Positions 1-6,759 of a stretch of 11,953 bases of DNA are shown piece by piece. Each line of letters opens with the position of its first letter. Within the stretch, counting starts at the first letter, position 1. The translations under genes and the position numbers were made by a program. This stretch comes from Serratia sp. DD3 (lineage in GTDB: Bacteria; Pseudomonadota; Gammaproteobacteria; Enterobacterales; Enterobacteriaceae), in assembly GCF_000496755.2 (NCBI RefSeq), contig NZ_AYKS02000110.1, positions 1 to 11,953 of the forward strand. The letters are read 5' to 3'. Under the pieces are notes generated by a model that saw only the letters and a list, made by a program, of their open reading frames with translations, had not been told where the DNA came from and did not search any database.

Positions 1-178
1 CCAGCCATGCGGCCATTTTTACCTAGGGAAGGTATTTGTTTCCCGCCTCATGATTTTCATTCTGTAACGCCAGTGCGCGGTTAAAAACAAAACGACAAGC
101 CCCAGAGAAGCGCCGCATATCACGCTCTTGCTGACCATTGGGTCTTAACTGGAATTTAAAGGCTTGCAGTCGCTTCAT
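1..178 (-). pseudogene. tnpB: IS605-family TnpB, N-terminal part, interrupted by a stop codon
   Basis: Read on the minus strand from the ATG at 176-178, the translation begins MKRLQAFKFQLRP and continues through RFSGACRFVFNRALALQNEN, the usual N-terminus of IS605/IS1341 OrfB (TnpB). TnpB proteins are RNA-guided DNA nucleases related to Cas12 that accompany the TnpA transposase. After 51 residues (ending GNKYLP) there is an in-frame TAG at 23-25, yet KMAAW, which family members also show, follows in the same frame up to the window edge. The family sequence here is normally PYGKM, so the pattern looks like a lost T and a gained A close together, or a few substitutions. The gene diverges from tnpA with only 23 bases between the two start codons, the standard divergent IS605 layout. 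The nuclease domain and any guide-RNA region lie outside the window. The family call is secure; loss of function is inferred from the stop. Confidence 0.85.
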
Positions 179-201
179 TCCCACAATTATACTTTTGGCC
201 T

Positions 202-415
202 ATGACAAAAGAAATTGATATTCGTCGAGGAAGACATTGTACTTTCCTGATGCATGTTCACTTGGTCTTTATTACCAAGTATCGACGCAGAGTATTTGAT
301 CAGGATGCTATCGAGAAGCTACGAAATTACTTTGCCAGTGTATGCGCTGATTTCGAGGTTGAACTGGTCGAGATGGACGGCGAAGGCGATCACGTTCACC
401 TGCTGATTAACTACC
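202..415 (+). pseudogene. tnpA: IS200/IS605-family transposase TnpA, 5' part (gene split by insertion)
   Basis: This is the N-terminal 71 codons of a Y1-type single-strand DNA transposase, the enzyme that cuts and joins the hairpin ends of IS200/IS605 elements. Visible family features are the early strand HLVFITKYRRRVF and the metal-binding HUH motif HVH at residues 64-66 inside GDHVHLLINY. Reading ends at ATTAACTAC-C, where TGTAACGG begins, the end of an inserted transposon, and a stop follows at once (418-420). The missing codons resume at 4191 in exactly the right phase (CC|A CCA AAG gives Y-P-P-K). Splicing out 416-4190, that is the insertion plus one target copy, restores the typical INYPPKL stretch. 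The start ATG is 23 bases from the divergent tnpB start. Confidence 0.9.
410..415 (+). repeat. Target site duplication ACTACC, left copy
   Basis: ACTACC immediately precedes the TGTAACGGCTCGC end at 416. The same hexamer immediately follows the inverted end at 4185-4190. Removing one copy with the insertion restores the tnpA reading frame, so this is a genuine 6-bp target duplication. Confidence 0.85.
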
Positions 416-590
416 TGTAACGGCTCGCGTTTGAAACCCTATGGGCTCGCATTTACCCACTTTTTGAGCTCACAATAATTGCAAATGAAAATCCCTCCAG
501 GCTCACATTAAGTGACAATGAGCTCGCATTTATCTTTGTCGGCTCGCATTTCATCATCATCGGCTCACAATAACTGCAAATGAAAATTCC
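416..590 (+). repeat. Left transposon end with subterminal repeat cluster
   Basis: Copies of a GGCTCGCATTT-like motif recur at 422-432, 444-454, 500-509 (GGCTCACATT), 520-531 (GAGCTCGCATTT) and 541-551. Two longer forms, GCTCACAATAA-TGCAAATGAAAA, lie at 466-491 and 562-586. The stretch 540-586 is nearly identical to the inner end at 3557-3608 but lacks its terminal TGTAG. Clusters like this are typical transposase binding sites in Mu-, Tn7- and Tn552-like elements. That role is inferred; the repeats themselves are plain in the sequence. Confidence 0.8.
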
Positions 591-783
591 CCATTGCACT
601 ACCCTGCGTCTTTTATGAGTACACATCAAACTGACGTCAGGATAAAAGCAAAATACTGTCCAGTTGAAGCCTTTTCTTGATTTTCTAGACACTTCTCGCC
701 GCATGTCTATGAACCTAACCTGACACTACTGTTCAAAAAATGCACTTAACGTACATTTCCGTACGGTTGGGCTTCAGACCCCT

Positions 784-1275
784 GTGCGACATTAGGCTGT
801 ATAAATCGTTGTTCTCCGATTTGAGAGAACCGCCTGTATCACCATGTGAACCTAGGATCCTGAATAAAGTAGCGAGTCTGACAACGTAACAAAACGCATT
901 CTGATGCGTGGGATACAAATCGTGAGAGGCGTGTCTTCCTGGCAACCACAGTCGGGTAAGTGCAAGGTAGTCAGTACGGTGAACATAAGTGAATCTACGT
1001 AGAACGCGTCACGAGGTAAGCAGCGGAAGTGGTTAACACGCTGTGGCCAAAAGGCACCGAGGGTGGGTAGAAGACTATGGGGTTATCTTCTCGTGATCCA
1101 TATGCCCTCCGCATTCAAGTAGGCACCTAACCTGACACACGAGATATACGGAACATGGTAAGCCCGTATCCGACTTAATGAACCTGGCCGTACCTTCTGG
1201 GCAAAAGTTAACGTGAAGTTCTGACGCTGTCTGAGACAATGGCAGTCGGCCATGATAGTTTCCAGGACCATAAAA
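784..1275 (+). ncRNA. Probable 5' part of a group II intron (ORF-less remnant)
   Basis: The stretch starts GTGCGAC, matching the GUGYG 5' boundary of group II introns, and has no credible reading frame. It is rich in short perfect hairpins: GTTCTC (811-816) with GAGAAC (825-830), and ACGCAT-TCTG-ATGCGT (894-909). There is also a two-tier stem, GAGGG (1059-1063) with CCCTC (1105-1109) enclosing AGAAGA (1069-1074) with TCTTCT (1086-1091). The overall texture matches the domain I region of bacterial ORF-carrying group II introns, as I recall them. No reverse transcriptase/maturase gene follows and no clear domain V is seen, so this would be a truncated, inactive copy. A 13-bp direct repeat CCTAACCTGACAC occurs at 714-726 and 1126-1138, so the left boundary may be complicated. 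The end coordinate is approximate and another structured RNA is possible. Confidence 0.5.
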
Positions 1276-1483
1276 TTAAATACAAACAATGAATTATCTC
1301 CTTAGCGTGGTTTTTCATTGGCCTTCAAACCCCGTTACTCTCCGCCAAGGATCGGACGGAGGGGGCGTGATTGAGATTATGCATTTAGTTAATAAATATT
1401 TGTGTGTTTGATTACAAAGTGTTAACATTTCGCCACTTTGATTAGATTTGATATCCTTTATTTATTGTCACGGAATACACTGA
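1276..1483. other. AT-rich upstream region of the oxygenase gene
   Basis: No gene is visible. The last 110 bases are AT-rich (for example TTAGTTAATAAATATTTG at 1385-1402) and probably hold the promoter of the gene starting at 1484. I could not assign a convincing -35/-10 pair. The ribosome binding site is weak (CGGAATAC, about eight bases before the ATG). Confidence 0.35.
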
Positions 1484-2477
1484 ATGGATAACCAAAATGT
1501 CTTTCAATTGATGGAGCAGGAGCGAAACAATTTATTTTCGGCATTAGATAAAATTGCTTACGATCCCGCCGGCGGTGATGCTTATATTCATGCGATACGA
1601 TCGTCCATGATCACACATTTGCCACTTCGGATAAGCGCCGCTTTAAGTCAACAAAAAACTTCGATCAAACCAAGGCCATACCTTATTTTAAAAAATGCGC
1701 CGGTAGATAAAGAGGTCTTTTTCTCCCCTTGCCCCAATCAATATACGCCCTCGGCTAAATCGGGGAACATCAGTGAAAATTTTTTGGTCGGTTTATCTTC
1801 GTTAATTGGTGAACCCTATTCTATGTATAGAGTTAATTAATAACTTGATCCCAAAACGCGAAGCCAAAAATGAATATACCGGTCTGGGATTCGACGTTGA
1901 ACTGGACTTCCATATTGAAAATGCGGCCCTGAAACACCTGGAGCAGTTCAACGTCTCACCTATGGGCCTGCTGTTGGCTGGCGTGCGCCGCGATCCGAAC
2001 AGCCCGATGACGCGCATCTCCGATTCGCGTCTGGCCATCGCTCAGCTTAGTCGCGAGGATGTAGAAACGTTGGCCAGTCAGTTGTACAGCATCAAGCTGC
2101 CGTACCGCAGGCGCCAATCTACGCAGGTCGGGCGTGAAGAGACCGAGTTGGTACCGCTGATTTCGCAAAACCACGTGTTGCCGGATGTTAGCGCAGTCTT
2201 CTATCCCGGCATGATTGTGGCCAGCACGCCGCGAGCGGAAGCTGCGCTGGAACGTTTCTATAGTCTGGTGAAAGAAAACGCCATCGGTATCGATATTTGC
2301 CCGGGTGATTTGGTTTATATCGATAATCGCTTTGTGCTGCATTCGCGCGATAAATTTACACCTTCTTTTGATGAGAAAGATACGCCGTTACGCTGGGTGC
2401 AACGTGTCTTCGTTTCGGCAAATTTGTGGAATCACCGTAACCTCAATCAGGTTGAAGGGCGTATTTTCTCGATTTAA
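1484..2477 (+). pseudogene. Clavaminate-synthase-like Fe(II)/2-oxoglutarate oxygenase, broken by a 4-bp duplication
   Basis: The N-terminal 118 codons (1484-1840) and the C-terminal part (in phase from about 1841 to 2477) are two pieces of one protein. The break is TTAATTAA at 1833-1840, a tandem TTAA; removing four bases joins GEPYSMYRVN to NLIPKREAKNEYTG and gives one frame of 329 residues, the usual size for the family. The family is the clavaminate synthase/TauD-like non-haem iron oxygenases, which include amino-acid hydroxylases such as VioC and AsnO. Iron ligands are visible as H142 and E144 in DFHIENAAL and the distal H285 in FVLHSRDKF. R306 in RWVQRVF is the likely 2-oxoglutarate-binding arginine. 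The substrate cannot be told; an amino acid is a reasonable guess. The permease gene starts 11 bases after the stop, so the two probably formed an operon. Confidence 0.8.
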
Positions 2478-2488
2478 GGCCATCATTC

Positions 2489-3406
2489 ATGTTAAACGTT
2501 TTTCTTTCTATACTGCCCATTTTTTTGTTAATCGTATTGGGCTATTTGTCCAAGCTATATGTTAAAGATGTTGCCGTATTCTGGGGCTTCTCTGACAAGT
2601 TTGTTTATTACCTTTTTTTTCCGGCACTATTGATATTAGATATCAGTGAGGCGGATTTTAGCGGTGCGGACAGTTTTTATCCCGTCGTGGCGACCATTAT
2701 TTCCACTCTGGTTGTTGCGCTGATTATTTTCGTTGGGAAGCTGTTCTTCAATACTTCATCCGCTCTGTTTACCTCCATTTTTCAGGGCGGAGTAAGATAC
2801 AACTCTTATGTATTCATCGCACTCTCACAATCGCTGTTTGGCAGTGAGGGGGTGGCGCTGTCCGGCTTCTTTGTGGCATATATGATCATTCTGACCAATA
2901 TCATGAGTGTGTTGGTGATGAACCACTACGGCACCGGTAGCAAGAAAAGCCTGAGTGGCGCGCTGCTGGCACTGACGAAAAACCCACTGATCATCGGCGC
3001 GCTGTTGGGGGTGCTGATGAACCTGTGCAACCTACACATTACCGGCGCGATAAAACAGCTATTCGTGTATTTGTCCAACGCTGCAACGCCACTGAGCCTG
3101 ATGTCGGTGGGCGCGGGGCTGATCGTCAGCATGAATATCCGCAAGCTGGTTTCCATCTCTTATGCGACCATGCTTAAATTGGTGGCAATGCCTTTGATTA
3201 CCATTGCACTGGTTCACTATTTCGGCGCCACCGGCGTGCCGGCCAACATCGCGATTCTCTACTCCGCCGTCCCTTGCGCCGGCAACGCTTATATTTTGGC
3301 GCGGCAAATGGGCGGCGATCATGAAGCGATGGCCTCCATCATCACCTCGACGACGCTGCTGTCGGTCATCACCGTCACCTTCATCCTAGGCAGCGTAGCC
3401 CTTTAA
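2489..3406 (+). CDS. AEC (auxin efflux carrier) family permease
   Basis: The 305-residue product is almost entirely hydrophobic, with about ten predicted membrane segments starting at MLNVFLSILPIFLLIVLGYL. It has the two-half layout of the AEC family: an N-terminal block of five segments, a polar middle loop around residues 150-160 (GTGSKKSLSG), and a C-terminal block. The segment with YSAVPCAGNAYILARQMGGD is the typical conserved helix-breaking PxxxNxxxLA stretch of these carriers. Bacterial relatives export or exchange carboxylates and similar small organic anions across the inner membrane. The gene follows the broken oxygenase gene by 11 bases, with TAAGG before the ATG, so it was probably co-transcribed with it and may move its product or substrate. 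That pairing is inference. The gene itself looks intact and is followed by a terminator. Confidence 0.85.
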   Translation: MLNVFLSILPIFLLIVLGYLSKLYVKDVAVFWGFSDKFVYYLFFPALLILDISEADFSGADSFYPVVATIISTLVVALIIFVGKLFFNTSSALFTSIFQGGVRYNSYVFIALSQSLFGSEGVALSGFFVAYMIILTNIMSVLVMNHYGTGSKKSLSGALLALTKNPLIIGALLGVLMNLCNLHITGAIKQLFVYLSNAATPLSLMSVGAGLIVSMNIRKLVSISYATMLKLVAMPLITIALVHYFGATGVPANIAILYSAVPCAGNAYILARQMGGDHEAMASIITSTTLLSVITVTFILGSVAL

Positions 3407-3412
3407 CACTGG

Positions 3413-3444
3413 CGCCGGGCGGCAATAGCTGACCCGGCGTTTTC
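3413..3444 (+). terminator. Rho-independent terminator after the permease gene
   Basis: CGCCGGG (3413-3419) pairs with CCCGGCG (3433-3439) around a 13-base loop, followed by TTTTC. It lies seven bases after the permease stop codon. Confidence 0.75.
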
Positions 3445-3556
3445 GGTTCATGGTTTGTCTATGGTGTATGTGCATGTATTTACTGTTACTGAACTTCATG
3501 GCGTTTTCAGAGGCTTCAGCCGCTTTGTTACCGCCACGACTGCTTTGATTACTACC
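3445..3556. other. Short intergenic stretch ending in a third ACTACC
   Basis: No supportable gene is present. The last bases, GATTACTACC (3547-3556), resemble the tnpA target GATTAACTACC at 405-415. This matters for the history of the compound element. Confidence 0.4.
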
Positions 3557-3611
3557 TGTAGCGGCTCGCATTTCATCATCATCAGCTCACAATAACTGCA
3601 AATGAAAAACG

Positions 3612-4140
3612 TCATATTGGCAACCCCACCGCCAGCATCCGATCACGTAGTTCTGTCGTTCGCGCAGGATCGAGTTGATTATTGAACAAGGCTCTGATTT
3701 CTGCAGGTTTGGCATCAAATTGCTCCACCATATCTTTCAAGCGATAACCATGGCGTGTTAACGTCGGCTCCAGGTCGTCAAGCTGGCGCGAGAGTACCGA
3801 TTCGATCAGAGCTGCAGTTATTGGCTTTTCTCCCGTCTGATAACCCGCCTCCAGGGCCAGCGTCAGATGCAACTGAACCTGAAGCGGGGTCCGAAGTTTC
3901 ATCGCCAATAAATCAATGGCGTCAGTAGTGAGAACCTCTTCCGACTTCCCTTTTCCTATACTGGTTTTTAGCAGCCATTGAATGTATTCCCGTTGGCTAC
4001 CGGCTATGCCGTCCAGCGTGAAAATATCAGTCCGATATCCAATCTCTTCCATCGTGGGACGTCTCGGGTCATTACGTAGTTTTGGGTGGCCAGCTAAAAC
4101 GACTGATAGCCGCCCACCACCGTCTTCCACGACTTCCAAG
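3612..4140 (-). pseudogene. Transposition helper AAA+ ATPase (ExeA/TniB-like), C-terminal fragment
   Basis: The frame on the minus strand reads LEVVEDGGGRLSVVLAGHP, then KLRNDPRRPTMEEIGYRTD, and ends RDRMLAVGLPI at the TAA at 3612-3614. This is the C-terminal half, about 175 residues, of an ExeA/TniB-like AAA+ ATPase of the kind that partners DDE transposases of Mu/Tn5053/IS21-like elements and chooses targets. The stretch VVLAGHPKLR has the look of the sensor-1 strand, and SRQLDDLEPTLTRHGYRLKD belongs to the family's C-terminal helical region. Walker A and Walker B are missing. The open frame extends upstream to 4211 only because it runs through the transposon end and into tnpA sequence on the other strand; residues before LEVVED are not native. 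The protein is surely non-functional as a full ATPase. Confidence 0.75.
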
Positions 4141-4184
4141 TGGGTAAATGCGAGCCTGACTGATTTCAAATGCGAGCCGCTACA
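4139..4184 (-). repeat. Right transposon end
   Basis: Read from the right edge inward it gives TGTAGCGGCTCGCATTTGAA, seven bases, then GGCTCGCATTTACCCACTT. This is the same layout as the left end at 416-462, so the two outer ends are true inverted counterparts. The ATPase codons begin right after CCCACTT. Confidence 0.8.
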
Positions 4185-4190
4185 ACTACC
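4185..4190 (+). repeat. Target site duplication ACTACC, right copy
   Basis: Second copy of the hexamer directly after the terminal TACA at 4181-4184; tnpA coding sequence resumes at 4191. A third ACTACC lies at 3551-3556, just outside the inner end at 3557. Confidence 0.85.
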
Positions 4191-4392
4191 CACCAAAGTT
4201 AGCGGTATCAAATCTTGTTAACAGCCTCAAGGGTGTGTCTAGCCGATTACTTCGTCGTGATCGCCCTGACATTGCAGCTCGGTATTACTACAAAGGTGTT
4301 CTGTGGACGCCGAGCTACTTTGCCAGTAGCTCGGCGGATCGCCAATATCCATCATCAGGCAATACATTGAGCAACAGCAAACACCAAGTTAG
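4191..4392 (+). pseudogene. tnpA: IS200/IS605-family transposase TnpA, 3' part (frameshifted)
   Basis: This is the displaced C-terminal part of the tnpA that starts at 202. It reads PKLAVSNLVNSLKGVSSRLL, then RDRPDIAARYYYKGVLW and TPSYFASS in the frame continued from the first part. The family then expects CGGAPISIIRQYIEQQQ. Here that tail (ISIIRQYIEQQQTPS and a TAG at 4390-4392) appears one frame over, so a single base has been lost near 4331. With that base restored and the insertion removed the gene would be 139 codons including stop, the normal length for the family. The gene therefore carries two independent lesions, the transposon insertion and the 1-nt deletion; their order cannot be told. 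Confidence 0.85.
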
Positions 4393-4400
4393 GTAGAAAA

Positions 4401-4444
4401 CCGTGCCTTATATCCTCGCCCTGAAGGACGGGGTTTTACGGCAC
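4401..4444 (+). repeat. IS605-type terminal hairpin
   Basis: Just after tnpA, CCTCGCCC-TGAA-GGACGGGG (4414-4433) can fold into an imperfect hairpin with a TGAA loop. It is followed by TTTTACGGCAC, whose GGCAC (4440-4444) can pair with GTGCC at 4403-4407. A CCCTGAAGGACGGGG-type hairpin is the familiar subterminal structure of IS605/IS1341 elements, recognised by TnpA as folded single-stranded DNA. This marks the tnpA-side end of the element; the exact cleavage site is not resolved. Confidence 0.6.
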
Positions 4445-4468
4445 ACCGGATAAAAGATTAATTTCCCA

Positions 4469-4491
4469 ATTGGCAGTTTTTTACTGCCAAT
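4469..4491. terminator. Perfect 9-bp hairpin with T-rich loop
   Basis: ATTGGCAGT (4469-4477) and ACTGCCAAT (4483-4491) form a perfect stem around TTTTT. No T-run follows on either strand, so terminator activity is uncertain. It lies between the end of the IS605 element and the malS promoter region. Confidence 0.4.
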
Positions 4492-4545
4492 ATACTCGTC
4501 ATACTTGAAGTTAGATGTCTGTTGGCTTTACATGGGCAGTGCAGA
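4492..4545. repeat. Possible enterobacterial intergenic repeat
   Basis: TCGTCATACTTGAAGTT (from 4498) resembles the TCGTCATACTTCAAG-type motif that recurs in intergenic regions of Serratia, Yersinia and relatives. Only one arm is recognised here. The identification rests on memory of the motif, not on a comparison. Confidence 0.35.
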
Positions 4546-4641
4546 TATCCTCCCCCCGGATCCTCCCTGCCCAGCTCCCTGTATGGATGAGTTTTTTTGT
4601 ATAAAACAGGCGCATACTGCACAAAACGCAACCACAGGTGG
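4546..4641 (+). promoter_or_regulatory. malS promoter region with candidate MalT boxes and ribosome binding site
   Basis: TATAAA at 4600-4605 is a good -10 element with no -35 match upstream, as expected for an activator-dependent promoter. Upstream, ATCCTCCCCCC (4549-4559) and GGATCCTCCC (4559-4568) contain, on the minus strand, GGGGAGGA-like words close to the MalT box core GGGGAKGA. GGATGA lies at 4585-4590. The MalT assignment is tentative. AGGTGG at 4636-4641 is the ribosome binding site that favours the ATG at 4647. Confidence 0.4.
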
Positions 4642-4646
4642 TCAGG

Positions 4647-6677
4647 ATGAAACGTGCAGTTTTCGCTACTCTTTTTCTGCCAGCAATGGCACTTGCCTCA
4701 TGGACTGCGGCCGATTTCCCTGCTTTTACGCCTGCAGGTAGCGGTCAATGGATTAGCCAGCAATCACTCCCCAAAGGGACCCGCCCATTAACAATCCATT
4801 TTGATCAACAGTGTTGGCAACCTGCCGCCGCCATTAAGCTCAATCAGAGCTTACCACTTGAATCCTGCCACGACGCCACACCGCAGTGGCACATTTTCCG
4901 TGATGGCCACTACCAGCTCAAAATAGACACCCAAGCCAGTACGCCGACACTGGTGTTGAGTGTCGCCAGCCAGGACAACGCGACACCACAAGTCTTGGCC
5001 CGTCAGTGCCCACGTTGGGACGGTAAACCGTTAACCATCGAGGTGGGCCATACCTTTGCTCAGGGCAGCCATGTCCGGGAATTTTACAGTGGGCAAATCG
5101 CTCAGGTACAAAATGGGAAAATTACGCTGCAACCGGCAGCCGACAGCAATGGTCTGCTGCTACTTGAGCAGGCTGACACCGCCAGCCCTGCACCCTTTAA
5201 CTGGCATAATGCCACGATATACTTCGTGCTAACTGATCGCTACGTCAACGGCAACTCGGACAACGACAACAGCTATGGTCGCCATAAAGATGGCATGCAA
5301 GAAATTGCCACCTTCCATGGTGGCGATCTACAGGGTCTTGCCAGTAAGCTCGATTATTTACAACAGTTGGGTGTTAATGCGCTGTGGATCAGCTCACCAC
5401 TTGAGCAAATTCACGGCTGGATAGGGGGTGGCAGTCAGGGAGATTTCCCCCATTACGCTTATCATGGGTATTACCCCATGGACTGGACGCGTCTTGACGC
5501 CAATATGGGCAGTGAGACTGATCTGCGCAACCTGGTGGATGAAGCACACAAACGTGGCATCCGTATTCTGTTTGATGTGGTGATGAACCATACTGGCTAT
5601 GCCACCCTTGCGGATATGCAGCAATATCAGTTCGGTGCACTCTATCTGCAAGGTGACGGGCTGAAAAAAACCTTAGGTACACACTGGAATGACTGGAAGC
5701 CAGGCACAGGACAAACCTGGCACAGCTTTAATGATTACATCAATTTCAATGATCCGCATGCCTGGCAAAAATGGTGGGGAAGCGCGTGGGTTCGTGCCGA
5801 TATTGGCGATTACGACAGGCCTGGCTTCGATGACTTGACGATGTCCGTTTCCTTTTTACCCGACCTGAAAACGGAATCTACTGAGCCTTCCGGCCTGCCC
5901 GTGTTTTATCAGCACAAACACGATAGCCAGGCTGCAACCATTGCCGGGTATACGCCACGCGATTATTTGATTCACTGGCTTAGCCGATGGGTACGGGAAT
6001 ACGGTATTGATGGTTTCCGTATCGATACCGCGAAACATGTGGAGCTGGCTGCGTGGCAGCAACTGAAAAACCAAGCCAGCAGCGCGCTGGCAGTATGGAA
6101 ACGCGATAACCCAGGAAAATCGCCAGACTCTGGAAACTTCTGGATGACAGGTGAGGCTTGGGGACATGGGGTGATGGAAAGCAAATACTATCATGCTGGC
6201 TTTGACGCGATGATTAACTTTGATTATCAGGATCAGGCTGCAAAAGCCGTCGACTGCTTGGCGGATATTGATGATACCTGGCAGACCATGGCAGACAAAC
6301 TCCAGCAGTTCAATGTGCTGAGTTACCTTTCCTCTCACGATACCCGCCTTTTTCGCGAGGGTGGGAGCTCAGCCGCAGAACTACTGCTACTGGCACCCGG
6401 TGCGGTGCAAATTTTTTATGGTGATGAATCAGCCCGCCCCTTTGGCCCCACTGGCTCCGATCCTCTGCAAGGCACACGCTCAGAGATGAACTGGCAGGAT
6501 GTTGGCGGTAACGCCGCCGCCAATGTAGCGCACTGGCAGAAACTGGGCCAATTCCGTGCCCGCCATCCGGCGATTGGCATGGGTAAACAAACCACCGTGA
6601 CACTCTCCCAAGGTTATGGCTTTGTGCGTGAGTGGGGTAATGACAAGGTGATGGTGGTGTGGGCCGGGAAACAGTGA
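4647..6677 (+). CDS. malS: Periplasmic alpha-amylase MalS
   Basis: The product is 676 residues, the same length as E. coli MalS, and collinear with it throughout as far as I recall that sequence. MalS hydrolyses alpha-1,4 bonds of longer maltodextrins in the periplasm so that the products can enter through the maltose ABC transporter. The signal peptide is MKRAVFATLFLPAMALA, cut before SW. An N-terminal non-catalytic part of about 190 residues precedes the GH13 barrel, which begins near YFVLTDRY. Catalytic and binding residues are in place: D310 and H315 in FDVVMNHTG, nucleophile D460 in FRIDTAKH, acid/base E503 in TGEAWGHG and D565 in LSSHDTRLF. The ATG at 4647 is preferred over the GTG at 4638 because AGGTGG sits five bases before it and the signal peptide then starts MKR. 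The gene stands alone and looks intact. Confidence 0.97.
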   Translation: MKRAVFATLFLPAMALASWTAADFPAFTPAGSGQWISQQSLPKGTRPLTIHFDQQCWQPAAAIKLNQSLPLESCHDATPQWHIFRDGHYQLKIDTQASTPTLVLSVASQDNATPQVLARQCPRWDGKPLTIEVGHTFAQGSHVREFYSGQIAQVQNGKITLQPAADSNGLLLLEQADTASPAPFNWHNATIYFVLTDRYVNGNSDNDNSYGRHKDGMQEIATFHGGDLQGLASKLDYLQQLGVNALWISSPLEQIHGWIGGGSQGDFPHYAYHGYYPMDWTRLDANMGSETDLRNLVDEAHKRGIRILFDVVMNHTGYATLADMQQYQFGALYLQGDGLKKTLGTHWNDWKPGTGQTWHSFNDYINFNDPHAWQKWWGSAWVRADIGDYDRPGFDDLTMSVSFLPDLKTESTEPSGLPVFYQHKHDSQAATIAGYTPRDYLIHWLSRWVREYGIDGFRIDTAKHVELAAWQQLKNQASSALAVWKRDNPGKSPDSGNFWMTGEAWGHGVMESKYYHAGFDAMINFDYQDQAAKAVDCLADIDDTWQTMADKLQQFNVLSYLSSHDTRLFREGGSSAAELLLLAPGAVQIFYGDESARPFGPTGSDPLQGTRSEMNWQDVGGNAAANVAHWQKLGQFRARHPAIGMGKQTTVTLSQGYGFVREWGNDKVMVVWAGKQ

Positions 6678-6729
6678 CTTGGGTTGTTGCTAACAACGAC
6701 TTCAAGGCGATAAGCACCAGTTATTGTCG

Positions 6730-6758
6730 CGGTTTATCCCCGCTGGTGCGGGGAATAC
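6730..6758. repeat. Solitary type I-E CRISPR-like repeat
   Basis: Twenty-nine bases starting CGGTTTATCCCCGC and ending GCGGGGAATAC match the complement of the E. coli/Salmonella type I-E repeat at 27 of 29 positions, as I recall that repeat. CCCCGC and GCGGGG form the usual 6-bp stem around TGGT. No second copy occurs 61 bases on either side, so this is a single repeat and not an array. It lies 52 bases after malS. Confidence 0.75.
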
Positions 6759-6759
6759 T

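Larger units (their letters stand above)
416..4184. mobile_element. 3.77-kb compound transposon-like insertion in tnpA
   Basis: The insertion runs from TGTAACGGCTCGC at 416 to GCGAGCCGCTACA at 4184, which are inverted copies, with ACTACC duplicated outside. The two outer ends are of the same type: reading inward, both show TGTA-CGGCTCGC-TTTGAAA, then seven bases, then GGCTCGCATTTACCCACTT. A different end type (TGTAGCGGCTCGCATTTCATC) sits inside at 3557. Cargo between 600 and 3550 is an intron-like RNA segment, a broken oxygenase gene and a permease gene. The only transposition protein left is the C-terminal part of an AAA+ ATPase, so the element is non-autonomous. The ATPase resembles the helper ATPases that work with Mu/Tn552/IS21-like DDE transposases; the exact IS family name is not recognised here. 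Confidence 0.75.
3557..4184. mobile_element. Miniature transposon derivative (628 bp) with ATPase tail
   Basis: It is bounded by perfect 17-bp inverted ends: TGTAGCGGCTCGCATTT at 3557-3573 and its complement at 4168-4184. ACTACC lies directly outside both ends (3551-3556 and 4185-4190). The left end also carries AGCTCACAATAACTGC (from 3584), and the right carries a second AAATGCGAGCC (4146-4156). Inside is only the 3' portion of a transposition ATPase gene. The transposase and the ATPase N-terminus have been removed by an internal deletion that joins the ATPase codons to the right-end sequence near 4138. It can form the right part of the larger 416-4184 element. Confidence 0.75.

Noticed and set aside
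453..1289. Minus-strand open frames at 453-704, 733-945 and 1083-1289
   Set aside because: They lie in transposon end repeats and in the intron-like hairpin region, have no family resemblance and no ribosome binding sites.
1806..2477. A separate 223-codon gene starting at 1806
   Set aside because: Its first residues are out of phase with the family; from 1841 on it is the second half of the oxygenase broken by the TTAA duplication.
3386..3571. A minus-strand 61-codon open frame including RGGNKAAEASENAMKF
   Set aside because: It overlaps the permease terminator and the inner transposon end, and no family or start signal is seen.
4141..4211. Extension of the ATPase fragment to a start at 4211
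   Set aside because: These codons are the transposon end and tnpA sequence read on the opposite strand, not native ATPase.
4638..4646. GTG at 4638 as the malS start
   Set aside because: It overlaps the ribosome binding site AGGTGG; the ATG at 4647 gives a normal signal peptide and the family length of 676.
5389..6717. Minus-strand open frames within malS
   Set aside because: They are shadows of a strongly conserved coding gene on the plus strand.
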